Assembly (NCBI GenBank): GCA_023229245.1
Contig: JALNZU010000043.1
Coordinates: 1 to 23,360, forward strand
Origin: Bacteroidales bacterium
Lineage (GTDB): Bacteria; Bacteroidota; Bacteroidia; Bacteroidales; F082
DNA length: 23,360 nt
Direction: 5' to 3'
Part shown: one piece after another, positions 7,823-16,290 of the stretch
How positions within the stretch are numbered: position 1 is the stretch's first letter
Layout of the letters: every line of letters begins with the position of its first letter
Made by a program: the position numbers and the translations under genes
The notes under the pieces: generated by a model
The model's input: only the letters and a program-made list of their open reading frames with translations
The model's database searches: none
Told to the model about the DNA's origin: nothing

Positions 7823-8173
7823 TCATGCCTGCATTTCTAAACTCACAAAATTCATCTTACCACCTAAAGGAGGATTCATCTTGCGTATCTTAATACGGGC
7901 ATGACCTACCATGGCAAAAGTTTCTTTTACCTGATTGAGGATGCGACGACCTAAATGTTCCAACAGCTTGGAGTTGATCTCCATCTCCCGCTTGACTACC
8001 TGATACACCTCCAAATAGTTTACCGTATCGTTCACCTCATCCGATTGCTCGGCCTGACGGGTATCTACTTCTAAAAACAAGTCAACCACAAACCAGGTTC
8101 CTATAAGCTGCTCTTCGGCGAAACAGCCGTGATAGGCAAAAAACTCCATACCTTCAATAGAAATCATTGACAT
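7823..8173 (-). CDS. folB: Dihydroneopterin aldolase
   Basis: This folate-pathway enzyme converts 7,8-dihydroneopterin to 6-hydroxymethyl-dihydropterin and glycolaldehyde. The 116-residue protein is the usual size. It shows the family N-terminus IEGMEFFAYHGCFAEE with the pterin-site Glu near 21, the TVNYLEVY segment with the conserved Tyr at 53, LLEHLG near 70-75, and the catalytic Lys in KIRKMNPPLGG at about 95-105. It starts 4 bp after the gltX stop, so the two are almost certainly co-transcribed. An ATG two codons downstream (8167) is an alternative start. Confidence 0.95.
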   Translation of the reverse strand: MSMISIEGMEFFAYHGCFAEEQLIGTWFVVDLFLEVDTRQAEQSDEVNDTVNYLEVYQVVKREMEINSKLLEHLGRRILNQVKETFAMVGHARIKIRKMNPPLGGKMNFVSLEMQA

Positions 8174-8177
8174 AAGC

Positions 8178-9698
8178 TTAGGTGTGTATTGTTGTTACTC
8201 CAAACCGGATGCGTCTGAGTGTTTCTGCTTTTCCTATCAGTGTCATGATAGATGCCAGATGCGGCCCTTTAGACGTCCCTACAAGCAACAGCCTGAGGGC
8301 ATTCATCACCGCTCCCATACCATACCCCTTTGTTTCTATCCATGACTTAACTGCTGAATCAATTTCCTCTTCTTCAAACGCTTCCAAACTTTCTAACATA
8401 GTGGCTAAATCAAGCATTAGTGTGGGTGTATCGGCTTTCCATCTTTTCTTGATGACTTGTTCATCATAAGTGATTGGGGCCTGAAAGAAGAAGCTACCCT
8501 CTTCCCACAGATCCGAAACAAACTGCAACCGTTCCTTAAGCAAACCGGCTACCTTAGCTACATATTCCGGCTTGGCGGATATATTTCTTTCTCTCAGCAA
8601 AGGGAGGAATTCATCCGACAATGCTGCGTTCGATCGGCGGATAAGGTATTGATGATTGAACCATTTGGCTTTGTCGGGGTCAAACTTTGAGCCTGATTTA
8701 CCCACTCTTCCTATATCAAAGGCGGCTATCAACCCGTCCATATCGAACAGTTCCTGTTCTGTGCCCGGGTTCCAGCCTAACAGGGCTAACATATTGATGA
8801 AAGCCTCCGGGTAATAGCCTGCTTCTTTATAGCCTGATGATTTTTCGCCGGTTACTGGGTCTTCCCACTGAAGAGGAAAGACAGGGAATCCAAGTCGGTC
8901 GCCATCGCGTTTGCTAAGCTTACCATTGCCATCGGGCTTAAGCAGTAAAGGCAGATGGGCAAAAAGTGGAGGATCCCATCCAAAGGCCTGATACAACAGC
9001 AAGTGTAGTGGCAATGAAGGTAGCCACTCTTCCCCACGAATCACATGGCTGATCTTCATTAAATGGTCGTCCACTATATTAGCCAGGTGATAGGTTGGCA
9101 TTCCGTCCGATTTGAACAGCACTTTGTCGTCTATAGTGTCGCTATGAACCTGTACCTTACCACGTATCAGGTCGTCCATAGTGATGACAGTATTTTCCGG
9201 GATACGGAAACGAACTACATACGGATAGCCGCTGTCCAATAGTTGTTGGGTTTCTTGTGGCGATTGATTGAGGCTGTTACGTAGGTGTTGCCGGCTTAAG
9301 ATATTATAGATAAAAGGCTGTTTACGTTTCTCACCTTCCTTACGAAGTGCCTCAAGCTCTTCCGGTGTGTCAAAGGCGTAATAGGCATGTCCTGAAGCAA
9401 TGAGCTGATCGCTGTATTGCTGGTATAATTCTCTGCGTTCGCTTTGGCGATAAGGGCCGTATGGGCCACCTTTGCCCGGACTTTCGTCGAACTCTATACC
9501 GCACCAGTTTAATGATTCTGTAATATATTGCTCGGCTCCTTGTACAAATCGCGCCTGATCAGTGTCTTCAATACGAAGTATCATGCTGCCATGCTGCTTA
9601 CGTGCAAACAAATAATTATAAAGTGCCGTGCGTACCCCGCCTATATGCAAAGGCCCGGTTGGACTGGGTGCAAAACGGACACGTATAGTCTGATTCAT
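8178..9698 (-). CDS. gltX: Glutamyl-tRNA synthetase
   Basis: This class I aminoacyl-tRNA synthetase charges tRNA-Glu. The HIGH-type motif is PLHIGG at 16-21 and the KMSKS-type motif is KLSKR at about 260-264. Both match bacterial GluRS, as does the total length of 506 residues. The reading frame is open upstream to 9734, but a perfect minus-strand -7 box sits at 9729-9722. The start is therefore the ATG at 9698, which leads directly into NQTIRVRFAPSPTG. It heads the gltX-folB-CWC transcript. Confidence 0.97.
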   Translation of the reverse strand: MNQTIRVRFAPSPTGPLHIGGVRTALYNYLFARKQHGSMILRIEDTDQARFVQGAEQYITESLNWCGIEFDESPGKGGPYGPYRQSERRELYQQYSDQLIASGHAYYAFDTPEELEALRKEGEKRKQPFIYNILSRQHLRNSLNQSPQETQQLLDSGYPYVVRFRIPENTVITMDDLIRGKVQVHSDTIDDKVLFKSDGMPTYHLANIVDDHLMKISHVIRGEEWLPSLPLHLLLYQAFGWDPPLFAHLPLLLKPDGNGKLSKRDGDRLGFPVFPLQWEDPVTGEKSSGYKEAGYYPEAFINMLALLGWNPGTEQELFDMDGLIAAFDIGRVGKSGSKFDPDKAKWFNHQYLIRRSNAALSDEFLPLLRERNISAKPEYVAKVAGLLKERLQFVSDLWEEGSFFFQAPITYDEQVIKKRWKADTPTLMLDLATMLESLEAFEEEEIDSAVKSWIETKGYGMGAVMNALRLLLVGTSKGPHLASIMTLIGKAETLRRIRFGVTTIHT

Positions 9699-9721
9699 CG
9701 AATGAGGTATAAAATGGAGTG

Positions 9722-9753
9722 CAAAGATATACAATTGAGTGAGGTATTTTCAA
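9722..9753 (-). promoter_or_regulatory. Promoter of gltX
   Basis: On the minus strand TTG (9753-9751) is followed after 21 bp by TATCTTTG (9729-9722), an exact -7 consensus. Transcription would start at about 9716, leaving a leader of roughly 18 nt before the ATG at 9698. This argues against the in-frame upstream ATG at 9734. Confidence 0.7.
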
Positions 9754-9810
9754 TATGCACCGAACAGCTTTGCCTGGTTAGAAGGCAATTGAGAACGAGC
9801 CTATCAAAGC

Positions 9811-10782
9811 TTACCAACCTAATACCCACGCGAATATAAGAGGTGCTACTATGGTGGCATCACTTTCGATGATAAATTTCGGTGTGTGTATATCTAATTT
9901 TCCCCAGGTAATCTTTTCGTTGGGTACTGCACCTGAATAGGATCCATAGCTGGTGGTGGAATCCGATATCTGGCAGAAATACGACCAGTAGGGGACATCT
10001 GTCCAACCTAAGTCTTGATTCATCATAGGCACCACGCATATAGGAAAGTCGCCGGCTATGCCACCACCTATCTGAAAGAATCCAACCCCTTTACCTGAAG
10101 AGTTGTTCTTATACCAATCAGTTAAGTAAACCATATATTCTATTCCGGTTTTCACTAATAAGGCATCCATTTTGCCTTGGATGACAAGTGAAGTGAAATG
10201 GTTGCCCATCGCACTATCTTCCCATCCAGGTACTATGATGGGAATATTTTTGTGAGCAGCGGCTAACATCCAGGAGTTTTTTGGATCAATCTCATAATGC
10301 TGTTCCAACACCCCTGACAGCAGCATTTTGTACATATATTCATGTGGGAAATAGCGTTCGCCATTTGCATGAGCTTGTTCCCACAACGCATCTAAAGGCT
10401 CTTGAATTCGATTATAAGCCTCATCATGTATGCATGTATCGGTAACTCTATAGTATTTATTTTTAGCTAACTCTGCTTCTTCTTCTGGCTTCAGGTAGCG
10501 GTAGTTTGGGACCCGTTTATAATGTCGATGGGCAATCAGGTTCATGATATCTTCTTCCAGATTGGCACCAGTACAACTGATGATAGCGACTTTATCCTGT
10601 CGTATCATCTCGGCTAACGATAAGCCTAACTCGGCAGTACTCATGGCTCCTGCCAGAGAAACTAGCATCTTACCACCCGCATTCAGGTGGGATTCATAGC
10701 CTTTGGCCGCATCAACAACGGATGCAGCATTGAAATGGCGATAATGATGATGCATAAATTCAGAAACAGCTCCTTTTGTCAT
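9811..10782 (-). CDS. Deoxyhypusine synthase-like protein, copy A
   Basis: A 323-residue member of the deoxyhypusine/homospermidine synthase family, which moves the aminobutyl group of spermidine by an NAD-dependent reaction. The nucleophilic Lys lies in the family's WGK motif near the C-terminus (K295, in NEKITWGKLDI). The GGKM...LAGAMSTAELG segment near 37-54, SCTGANLEED near 70-79 and the Gly-rich FFQIGGGIAGDFPI are also typical. Bacteria lack eIF5A, so the substrate is probably not the eukaryotic one; homospermidine or another polyamine product is possible. It is a tandem paralogue of the gene at 11224-12201, about three quarters identical by eye. The start at 10782 is preceded by AAGG and aligns with copy B; the longer reading frame to 10845 is not supported. 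Confidence 0.9.
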   Translation of the reverse strand: MTKGAVSEFMHHHYRHFNAASVVDAAKGYESHLNAGGKMLVSLAGAMSTAELGLSLAEMIRQDKVAIISCTGANLEEDIMNLIAHRHYKRVPNYRYLKPEEEAELAKNKYYRVTDTCIHDEAYNRIQEPLDALWEQAHANGERYFPHEYMYKMLLSGVLEQHYEIDPKNSWMLAAAHKNIPIIVPGWEDSAMGNHFTSLVIQGKMDALLVKTGIEYMVYLTDWYKNNSSGKGVGFFQIGGGIAGDFPICVVPMMNQDLGWTDVPYWSYFCQISDSTTSYGSYSGAVPNEKITWGKLDIHTPKFIIESDATIVAPLIFAWVLGW

Positions 10783-11223
10783 CCTTATAAACTTTTTATT
10801 TATGTGCGTATAAGTCAATCCCAACACATACACAAATGGAATCACCTCACATCTTCTTACACTTTTTTGGAGTATGGATTACCCATAGAATATGATTAAA
10901 AAAGCAGATGTCGTTTGCACGACTTATGTCATTAAAATTGGCTAAAGTTAGGGATTTTTGTCCGGTTTTTGAAACAGGCAGTACGTCAGGTAGTTATATA
11001 TGGAATAATTAAATTATACAGCAGCATTATTGCTCCATATTCTTTGAAAGATTGGATATGACGTTATCGCTATGAGCAGCACTATTAGAGTCGTGTGAAA
11101 CAAGTTTTTTTACGGCCTATCTTGTCATCAAAGATAGACCAGGTACAACGTTTAAGAAAGGAAAAGTATGTCTGTTAAGGGCTGTTATCCTCTATTTTGT
11201 TTCGTCAGCAATAGTCTATTTGG
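10783..11223. other. 440-bp spacer between the two DHS-like genes
   Basis: The only clear structure is the inverted repeat at 11114-11140, listed separately. No exact TAnnTTTG box is seen on the minus strand close to copy A, so its promoter is not identified. TAACTTTA at about 10950-10943 is a one-mismatch candidate. No coding stretch or RNA gene can be supported. Confidence 0.5.
11114..11140 (-). terminator. Hairpin after DHS-like copy B, possible terminator
   Basis: On the minus strand GGTCTATCTT (11140-11131) pairs with AAGATAGGCC (11123-11114) around a 7-nt loop, giving a 10-bp stem with one U-G pair. The wobble works only in minus-strand RNA, so selection on a minus transcript is likely. 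It is followed by GTAAAAAAAC, not a U-tract, so it is not a textbook terminator. It could also protect the 3' end or act on the leader of copy A. Confidence 0.5.
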
Positions 11224-12201
11224 TTACCAGCCCAATACCCAAGCAAATATAAGAGGCGCTATTATGGTGGCATCGCTTTCGATAATAAATTTCGGTGTGT
11301 GTATATCTAATTTTCCCCAGGTAATTTTTTCGTTGGGTATTGCACCAGAATAGGATCCATAACTTGTAGTAGAGTCAGATATCTGGCAGAAATACGACCA
11401 GAATGGGACATCAGTCCATTCTAAATCCTGATACATCATTGGTACCACGCATATAGGGAAGTCACCTGCTATGCCACCGCCTATCTGGAAGAATCCTACT
11501 CCTTTACCGGAAGAGTTATTGCGATACCAGTCGGTGAGATACATCATATACTCTATCCCGCTTTTCATGGTTGAGCTTTTTAGTTCGCCTTTGATGCAAT
11601 AGCTTGCGAAGATATTGCCCATAGTTGAGTCTTCCCATCCGGGTACTATAATAGGTATATTTTTTTGAGCGGCGGCTAACATCCATGAGTTTTTCGGGTC
11701 AATCTCATAGTACTGTTCCAATACTCCCGAAAGCAGCATTTGATACATGTATTCATGCGGGAAATAGCGTTCTCCTTTCGTTTCTGCTTCTTTCCAAATA
11801 CGATATATATGTTTTTGCAGTCGCCTAAACGCTTCCTCTTCAGGGATACAGGTATCGGTCACCCGGTTATAGTGGTTTTGGAGCAGCCCCCATTCGTCCT
11901 TTGGGCTTAGATCCCTATAATGTGGGATACGTTTATAATGGGAATGGGCAACTAAATTCATCAGGTCTTCTTCCAGGTTGGCACCGGTGCATGAAATGAT
12001 CTGCACCTTGTCCTGACGAATCATCTCTGCCAATGAAATACCTAACTCAGCCGTACTCATGGCACCGGCTAAAGTGATCATCATTTTTCCACCGGCGTTC
12101 ATATGAGCTTCATATGCCTTGGCAGCGTCTGATAGAGAGGCGGCGTTGAAATGGCGGTAATGATGTGCGATAAATTGTGAAACAGGGCCTTTTTTTTCCA
12201 T
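11224..12201 (-). CDS. Deoxyhypusine synthase-like protein, copy B
   Basis: A 325-residue protein of the same family as copy A. The predicted nucleophilic Lys is K297 in EKITWGKLDI, and FFQIGGGIAGDFPI sits at about 237-250. The two copies agree almost fully at the C-terminus and differ most at about 92-140 and 196-215, regions likely to set partner or substrate specificity. It begins 62 bp after the cysN/C stop, on the same strand, and could be read from the cys operon. Eukaryotic and archaeal homologues modify eIF5A; the role in Bacteroidota is not established, and synthesis of a polyamine is one option. Active-site Lys conservation argues that both copies are enzymes. Confidence 0.9.
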   Translation of the reverse strand: MEKKGPVSQFIAHHYRHFNAASLSDAAKAYEAHMNAGGKMMITLAGAMSTAELGISLAEMIRQDKVQIISCTGANLEEDLMNLVAHSHYKRIPHYRDLSPKDEWGLLQNHYNRVTDTCIPEEEAFRRLQKHIYRIWKEAETKGERYFPHEYMYQMLLSGVLEQYYEIDPKNSWMLAAAQKNIPIIVPGWEDSTMGNIFASYCIKGELKSSTMKSGIEYMMYLTDWYRNNSSGKGVGFFQIGGGIAGDFPICVVPMMYQDLEWTDVPFWSYFCQISDSTTSYGSYSGAIPNEKITWGKLDIHTPKFIIESDATIIAPLIFAWVLGW

Positions 12202-12263
12202 AACTATAGGTTTATGATAAAGATGAATAGCTTGGTTGACAACAGGATTATGATGGATTAGGT

Positions 12264-14192
12264 TTATTCTAAAGGAAAGATAGTATGTAGCTGTAGATAC
12301 TGCATGATGGCTTCCAGATTTTCGGCCGTTTGTTCAGGCTTGCATATAAGAGCTGGTTTAAGAGGTACTTCGTATTGCAGGTCAATGCCCGGCAAAAATT
12401 TCAGTTTTCCCTGATCAGCTAACTCGTACAGCTCGGGTTTGTTTTTGCGGCAGTAGTCTATATCGACATCCATATAGATCAGATGAAACCTTTCATCACC
12501 AATGAGTTGTGCGATTTGTTTGCGTATGTGTTCCTGTGAGGTGATGAATGAACAAATGACCAATACACCCTGATCATTCAGTATCCTGCAAACATGAGCC
12601 ACACGTCTGATCTGTTCGGCTCTTCCGGCGGGTGTGAAGTCTAATTCATTAGTCAAGCCCGAGCGTATAGTACTTCCGTCTAACATAACCACTGTTGCAC
12701 CGCGGTCGAACAGTTCTTTTTCAAGGGTGTAGGCTAACACATTTTTTCCGCTCCCGTGCAGGCCGGTGATCCAGAGGGTAGCTCCTACCTGGTTGTATCT
12801 TTTTCTGATGGCTTCTGGCTTGATCAGACTTTTACCTCTATGGATCATGGCAAGCTGCTCGGTATCAATGATACGTGAGTGTAGGTCGTCAGGATTAAGC
12901 TTGTCCATGATCATTCCTACTGCACAGGTGTTGTGCGTGATAGGATCGATCAGAATGAATGAACCGGTGTTGCGGTTGCGGTGGTATGGATCAAAAAAGA
13001 GTGGCTTGTTCGTCGTAAGTACAACCCGTGCTATCTCGTTGAGCGACAAGGCTTCGGAGCTATGGTGTTCCAAGGTGTTCACATCTACTCTATAACGTAT
13101 CTGGTCTAATCTGACGCGGGTTGTTTGGGTGTTGTGCTTAATAAAAAACTGGGCATACGGATCCATCTTTTGTTCGTCCATCCATACTAACATAGCTTCA
13201 AACTGTCGTTCTATACGAGGCTGATGATGTGGATGCACCAACATATCGCCTCTTGAGATATCTATCTCATCGGCAAGTGTAATGGTAACCGATTGAGGAG
13301 GGAATGCATAGGAAACATCTCCTTCGGCACCTATGATGCGTGTAACATGACTGGTCTTTCGTGAGGGAAGCGCCAGTATTTCATCTCCTTCACGCAATAT
13401 CCCTGAGGCTATCTTACCCGAAAATCCTCTGAAATGTATATCAGGCCGTAGCACATGTTGTACTGGTAATCTGAAGTCTTCAAAATTTCTGTCCGATCCT
13501 ATATGCACCGATTCTAAAAACGTTAGCAAGCTCTTGCCTTTGTACCAGGGCATCATTGCCGAGTTATCCACTACATTATCGCCTTTTAAGGCTGAGAGTG
13601 GAATAGAATACACATCGGGGATATTAAGTCGGGTCACAAACTTTTTATAGTCGTCGCATATCTTGTTGAAGACGTCTTCCTCGTATTCTACTAAGTCCAT
13701 CTTATTGACAGCTAATACTATATGCTTGATGCCTAAGAGAGATACCAGGAATGTATGCCGTTTTGTTTGTGTGATCACTCCTTTGCGTGCATCTATCAGT
13801 ATGATGGCTAAGTTGGCCGTACTGGCGCCTGTAACCATATTTCGGGTATATTGCTCGTGACCGGGTGTGTCGGCTATGATAAATTTGCGTTTATTAGTTG
13901 AAAAGTAGCGATAAGCCACATCTATGGTGATGCCTTGTTCGCGTTCGGCCTGAAGTCCGTCTAACAGCAGGGCATAGTCAGTCTCGGAGCCGGCGTGTCC
14001 AATGCGTTTGCTGTCGCTTTCAAGGGCTGCAAGCTGGTCCTCGTATATCTTTTTGGAGTCGAACAGCAGCTTGCCGATCAGGGTGCTCTTTCCGTCATCA
14101 ACCGATCCGGCCGTCAGGAAGCGCAACAGGTCTTTTTGTTGATCCTGATCTAAGAATTGTGTGATATCCAATTTTGATGTAGTCTTTTGCAT
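12264..14192 (-). CDS. cysN: Sulfate adenylyltransferase large subunit fused to APS-kinase-like domain (CysN/C)
   Basis: The N-terminal ~450 residues form the GTPase subunit of ATP sulfurylase. G1 GSVDDGKS is at 29-36, the G2 region EREQGITI at 83-90, DTPGHEQY at 108-115 and NKMD at 163-166. The C-terminal ~175 residues align with APS kinase, which would convert APS to PAPS. That domain is unusual. Its P-loop reads GLHGSGKN (477-484), with Asn in place of the Mg-binding Ser/Thr, and the usual DGDN motif reads DGST (505-508). The IRRV helix and the GID near 602-604 are kept. Kinase activity is therefore doubtful, while ATP sulfurylase function looks intact. It starts 3 bp after the cysD stop, as expected for partners in one complex. 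Confidence 0.93.
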   Translation of the reverse strand: MQKTTSKLDITQFLDQDQQKDLLRFLTAGSVDDGKSTLIGKLLFDSKKIYEDQLAALESDSKRIGHAGSETDYALLLDGLQAEREQGITIDVAYRYFSTNKRKFIIADTPGHEQYTRNMVTGASTANLAIILIDARKGVITQTKRHTFLVSLLGIKHIVLAVNKMDLVEYEEDVFNKICDDYKKFVTRLNIPDVYSIPLSALKGDNVVDNSAMMPWYKGKSLLTFLESVHIGSDRNFEDFRLPVQHVLRPDIHFRGFSGKIASGILREGDEILALPSRKTSHVTRIIGAEGDVSYAFPPQSVTITLADEIDISRGDMLVHPHHQPRIERQFEAMLVWMDEQKMDPYAQFFIKHNTQTTRVRLDQIRYRVDVNTLEHHSSEALSLNEIARVVLTTNKPLFFDPYHRNRNTGSFILIDPITHNTCAVGMIMDKLNPDDLHSRIIDTEQLAMIHRGKSLIKPEAIRKRYNQVGATLWITGLHGSGKNVLAYTLEKELFDRGATVVMLDGSTIRSGLTNELDFTPAGRAEQIRRVAHVCRILNDQGVLVICSFITSQEHIRKQIAQLIGDERFHLIYMDVDIDYCRKNKPELYELADQGKLKFLPGIDLQYEVPLKPALICKPEQTAENLEAIMQYLQLHTIFPLE

Positions 14193-14195
14193 CGT

Positions 14196-15104
14196 TTAAA
14201 AGTATCCCTCCCTTTTTTTCTGTTCCATGCTTCCTACCTGATCGAAGTCTATCACCCGTGTAGTGCGTTCGCTCTTGGTTATCGTCATCATCTCTTCCAC
14301 GATTTTTTCAATGGTATCGGCTTTTGATTCTATGGCTCCTGTCAATGGGTAGCATCCTAAGGTGCGAAATCGTACCATTCGTATCTGTGCTTTCTTGGCT
14401 AATTCGGCAGGCATGCGGTTGTCGTCCACCAAGATCAGGTTGCCATCTATTTCAACTATTGGTCTTTCTTTGGCATAATACAAAGGCACTATAGGTATTT
14501 TTTCTAATCGTATATACTGCCAGATATCTAATTCAGTCCAGTTGCTAAGTGGGAACACCCGTATTGATTCTCCTTGATGTACGCGTGTGTTATAGATATC
14601 CCATAACTCGGGACGTTGGTTTTTCGGGTCCCATTGATGGAACTGGTCGCGAAAGCTGAAGATACGTTCTTTTGCTCTACTTTTTTCTTCGTCACGTCGG
14701 GCGCCTCCAAAGGCAGCATCGAAGCGGTGCTTGTCTAAGGCTTGTAGCAAGGCTTGTGTTTTCATCACATCGGTATGTACCTTGCTTCCATGTGTAAAAG
14801 GGCCTATACCGGATGCATAGCCCTGACGATTATATTCTACGATCAGATCCCAGTTGTTTTGAGCTGCATAATAGTCGCGAAACTCAATCATCTCCCTGAA
14901 TTTCCATTTACTATCAATATGCATTAACGGAAAAGGTACCTTGCCGGGATAGAACGCTTTTTCGGCCAAACGTACCATCACCGACGAATCTTTCCCTATG
15001 GAATAGAGCATAACGGGCTTCTCAAAGCTGGCAGCCACCTCACGTATGATATGAATAGCCTCGGCTTCAAGCTCCCGAAGATTATTAAGAGTAAAGGTAT
15101 TCAT
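14196..15104 (-). CDS. cysD: Sulfate adenylyltransferase small subunit
   Basis: CysD is the PP-loop ATPase that makes adenosine 5'-phosphosulfate from sulfate and ATP with CysN. The 302-residue protein has the same length as E. coli CysD and begins in the same register (NTFTLNNLRELEAEAIHIIREVA). The PP-loop SIGKDSS is at about 35-41. The frame is open to 15155, but a perfect minus-strand -7 box at 15148-15141 lies inside that extension. This supports a start at 15104, or at 15110 two codons earlier. It lies 93 bp after cysQ and 3 bp before cysN/C. Confidence 0.96.
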   Translation of the reverse strand: MNTFTLNNLRELEAEAIHIIREVAASFEKPVMLYSIGKDSSVMVRLAEKAFYPGKVPFPLMHIDSKWKFREMIEFRDYYAAQNNWDLIVEYNRQGYASGIGPFTHGSKVHTDVMKTQALLQALDKHRFDAAFGGARRDEEKSRAKERIFSFRDQFHQWDPKNQRPELWDIYNTRVHQGESIRVFPLSNWTELDIWQYIRLEKIPIVPLYYAKERPIVEIDGNLILVDDNRMPAELAKKAQIRMVRFRTLGCYPLTGAIESKADTIEKIVEEMMTITKSERTTRVIDFDQVGSMEQKKREGYF

Positions 15105-15140
15105 CGGCATACTATGAATTGATTTATGTGGCAAAATAAA

Positions 15141-15148
15141 CAAAAATA
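15141..15148 (-). promoter_or_regulatory. -7 promoter box of cysD
   Basis: TATTTTTG on the minus strand is an exact TAnnTTTG match, 36 bp before the chosen cysD start. A -33 TTG appears only at a loose 24-bp spacing, so strength is uncertain. It suggests that cysD-cysN/C can be transcribed separately from cysQ. A small GGCAT-TTG-ATGCC hairpin lies at 15161-15173, just upstream. Confidence 0.5.
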
Positions 15149-15197
15149 TGCGCATGAAAGGGCATTTGATGCCAATGCCTTAAGAGTGTGGAAGGTT

Positions 15198-16019
15198 TTA
15201 AAACTGCTTGTATGACGGTGAATAGGCTATAAAAGAGGTGTTTTTCAGGTCGGGTTTGTTGTATTCTATAGGCTTTCCCGAGCTTGTTTGAATCAATTCT
15301 CCGCCTACAGCCCGTACCAATGCATGTCCGGCTGCTGTATCCCATTCATAGGTCGTGCCAAAGCGGGGATACATATCGGCTTGCCCATCAGTAAGCCAGC
15401 ATAACTTCAGTGAACTGCCCAACAGCTGCATGCGTAGCTCGCCAAATTTAGATTGTAAGTCGGTGATGAAATTAGTGTCTTGTAATGCTTTATGCGAACG
15501 GCTTGTCACTACAATAAACTCTTTGCGCACAACCGGAACCGGGAGTGTTATAGCAGCCTGGTACAATGTGGAAATATCTTTGCTTGCCAACACTTTGGCA
15601 CGGGCATGTTCAAGTTTCACTGCATGTTGTCCGTCAGTGAAATAAAGCAGATCGGGTACTGGGGCATAGATCACACCTAAGGTTGGAACTCCATGATCTA
15701 TCAATCCGATATTGATACTAAACTCGCCATTGCGTTTCACAAACTCTTTGGTGCCATCCAACGGGTCGACCAGCCAGAACCTCTCCCAATGCCAGCGCTC
15801 TTCAAAAGGAGGTATGGCAGACTCTTCGCTGATAAAAGGAATCTCAGTTGTTTTCAATACTGAGATAATGACCTCGTTGGCTTGTTTGTCGGCAAGGGTT
15901 ACTGGGCTGTGATCGCTTTTGTGGTCTATACTGAAATCAGTGGAATACACTTCCATAACTGTGTCGCCAGCTTTAACAGCTGCGACGATCACCGAAAAAA
16001 GATGAGGCGAATGATCCAT
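15198..16019 (-). CDS. cysQ: 3'(2'),5'-bisphosphate nucleotidase CysQ
   Basis: This inositol-monophosphatase-family enzyme removes the 3' phosphate from PAP and PAPS, the by-products and intermediates of sulfate activation. The 273-residue protein shows the metal-binding Glu in ISEES at about 63-67, the signature DPLDGTKEF at 85-93 and the second metal motif WDTAAGHAL at 226-234. All three are intact. Its position before cysD and cysN/C fits recycling of PAP made by PAPS-dependent reactions. That is notable given the doubtful APS-kinase domain next door. No exact -7 box was found upstream. Confidence 0.94.
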   Translation of the reverse strand: MDHSPHLFSVIVAAVKAGDTVMEVYSTDFSIDHKSDHSPVTLADKQANEVIISVLKTTEIPFISEESAIPPFEERWHWERFWLVDPLDGTKEFVKRNGEFSINIGLIDHGVPTLGVIYAPVPDLLYFTDGQHAVKLEHARAKVLASKDISTLYQAAITLPVPVVRKEFIVVTSRSHKALQDTNFITDLQSKFGELRMQLLGSSLKLCWLTDGQADMYPRFGTTYEWDTAAGHALVRAVGGELIQTSSGKPIEYNKPDLKNTSFIAYSPSYKQF

Positions 16020-16258
16020 TGTACAAATGCGAAATAAGATTTACTATCCGAAAACGCTGCAAGTATAGCGTTTTTTCGTGGATCAGCTGATAGCAGAGAT
16101 AGAATACCAAGCTTGTGCAAGTTACTCAAACAACAGACTATCAAAAACAGACTATATGGCTGAAATATTGATTAGCGTCTAAGAGAAGCTTAGTTATTAA
16201 GGTGTTTTACAGATCAAAATACGCTTTTTTACGTAGAAGACAGGCTTTGTGGGGTACA

Positions 16259-16266
16259 TATTTTTG
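16259..16266 (+). promoter_or_regulatory. -7 promoter box of lipoprotein gene
   Basis: TATTTTTG is an exact TAnnTTTG match 24 bp before the ATG at 16291. It predicts a leader of about 18-20 nt. No well-spaced -33 TTG is visible. Confidence 0.55.
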
Positions 16267-16290
16267 TACCATGAATTTTAAACTATAAAT

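Noticed and set aside
9811..12201. The repeated DHS-like sequences as a mobile or transposon-borne duplication
   Set aside because: No terminal inverted repeats, target duplications or transposase; similarity is confined to the coding regions.
15161..15173. GGCAT-TTG-ATGCC mini-hairpin before cysD as a riboswitch or attenuator
   Set aside because: The stem is only 5 bp and lies upstream of the probable transcription start, so it would not be in the cysD mRNA.
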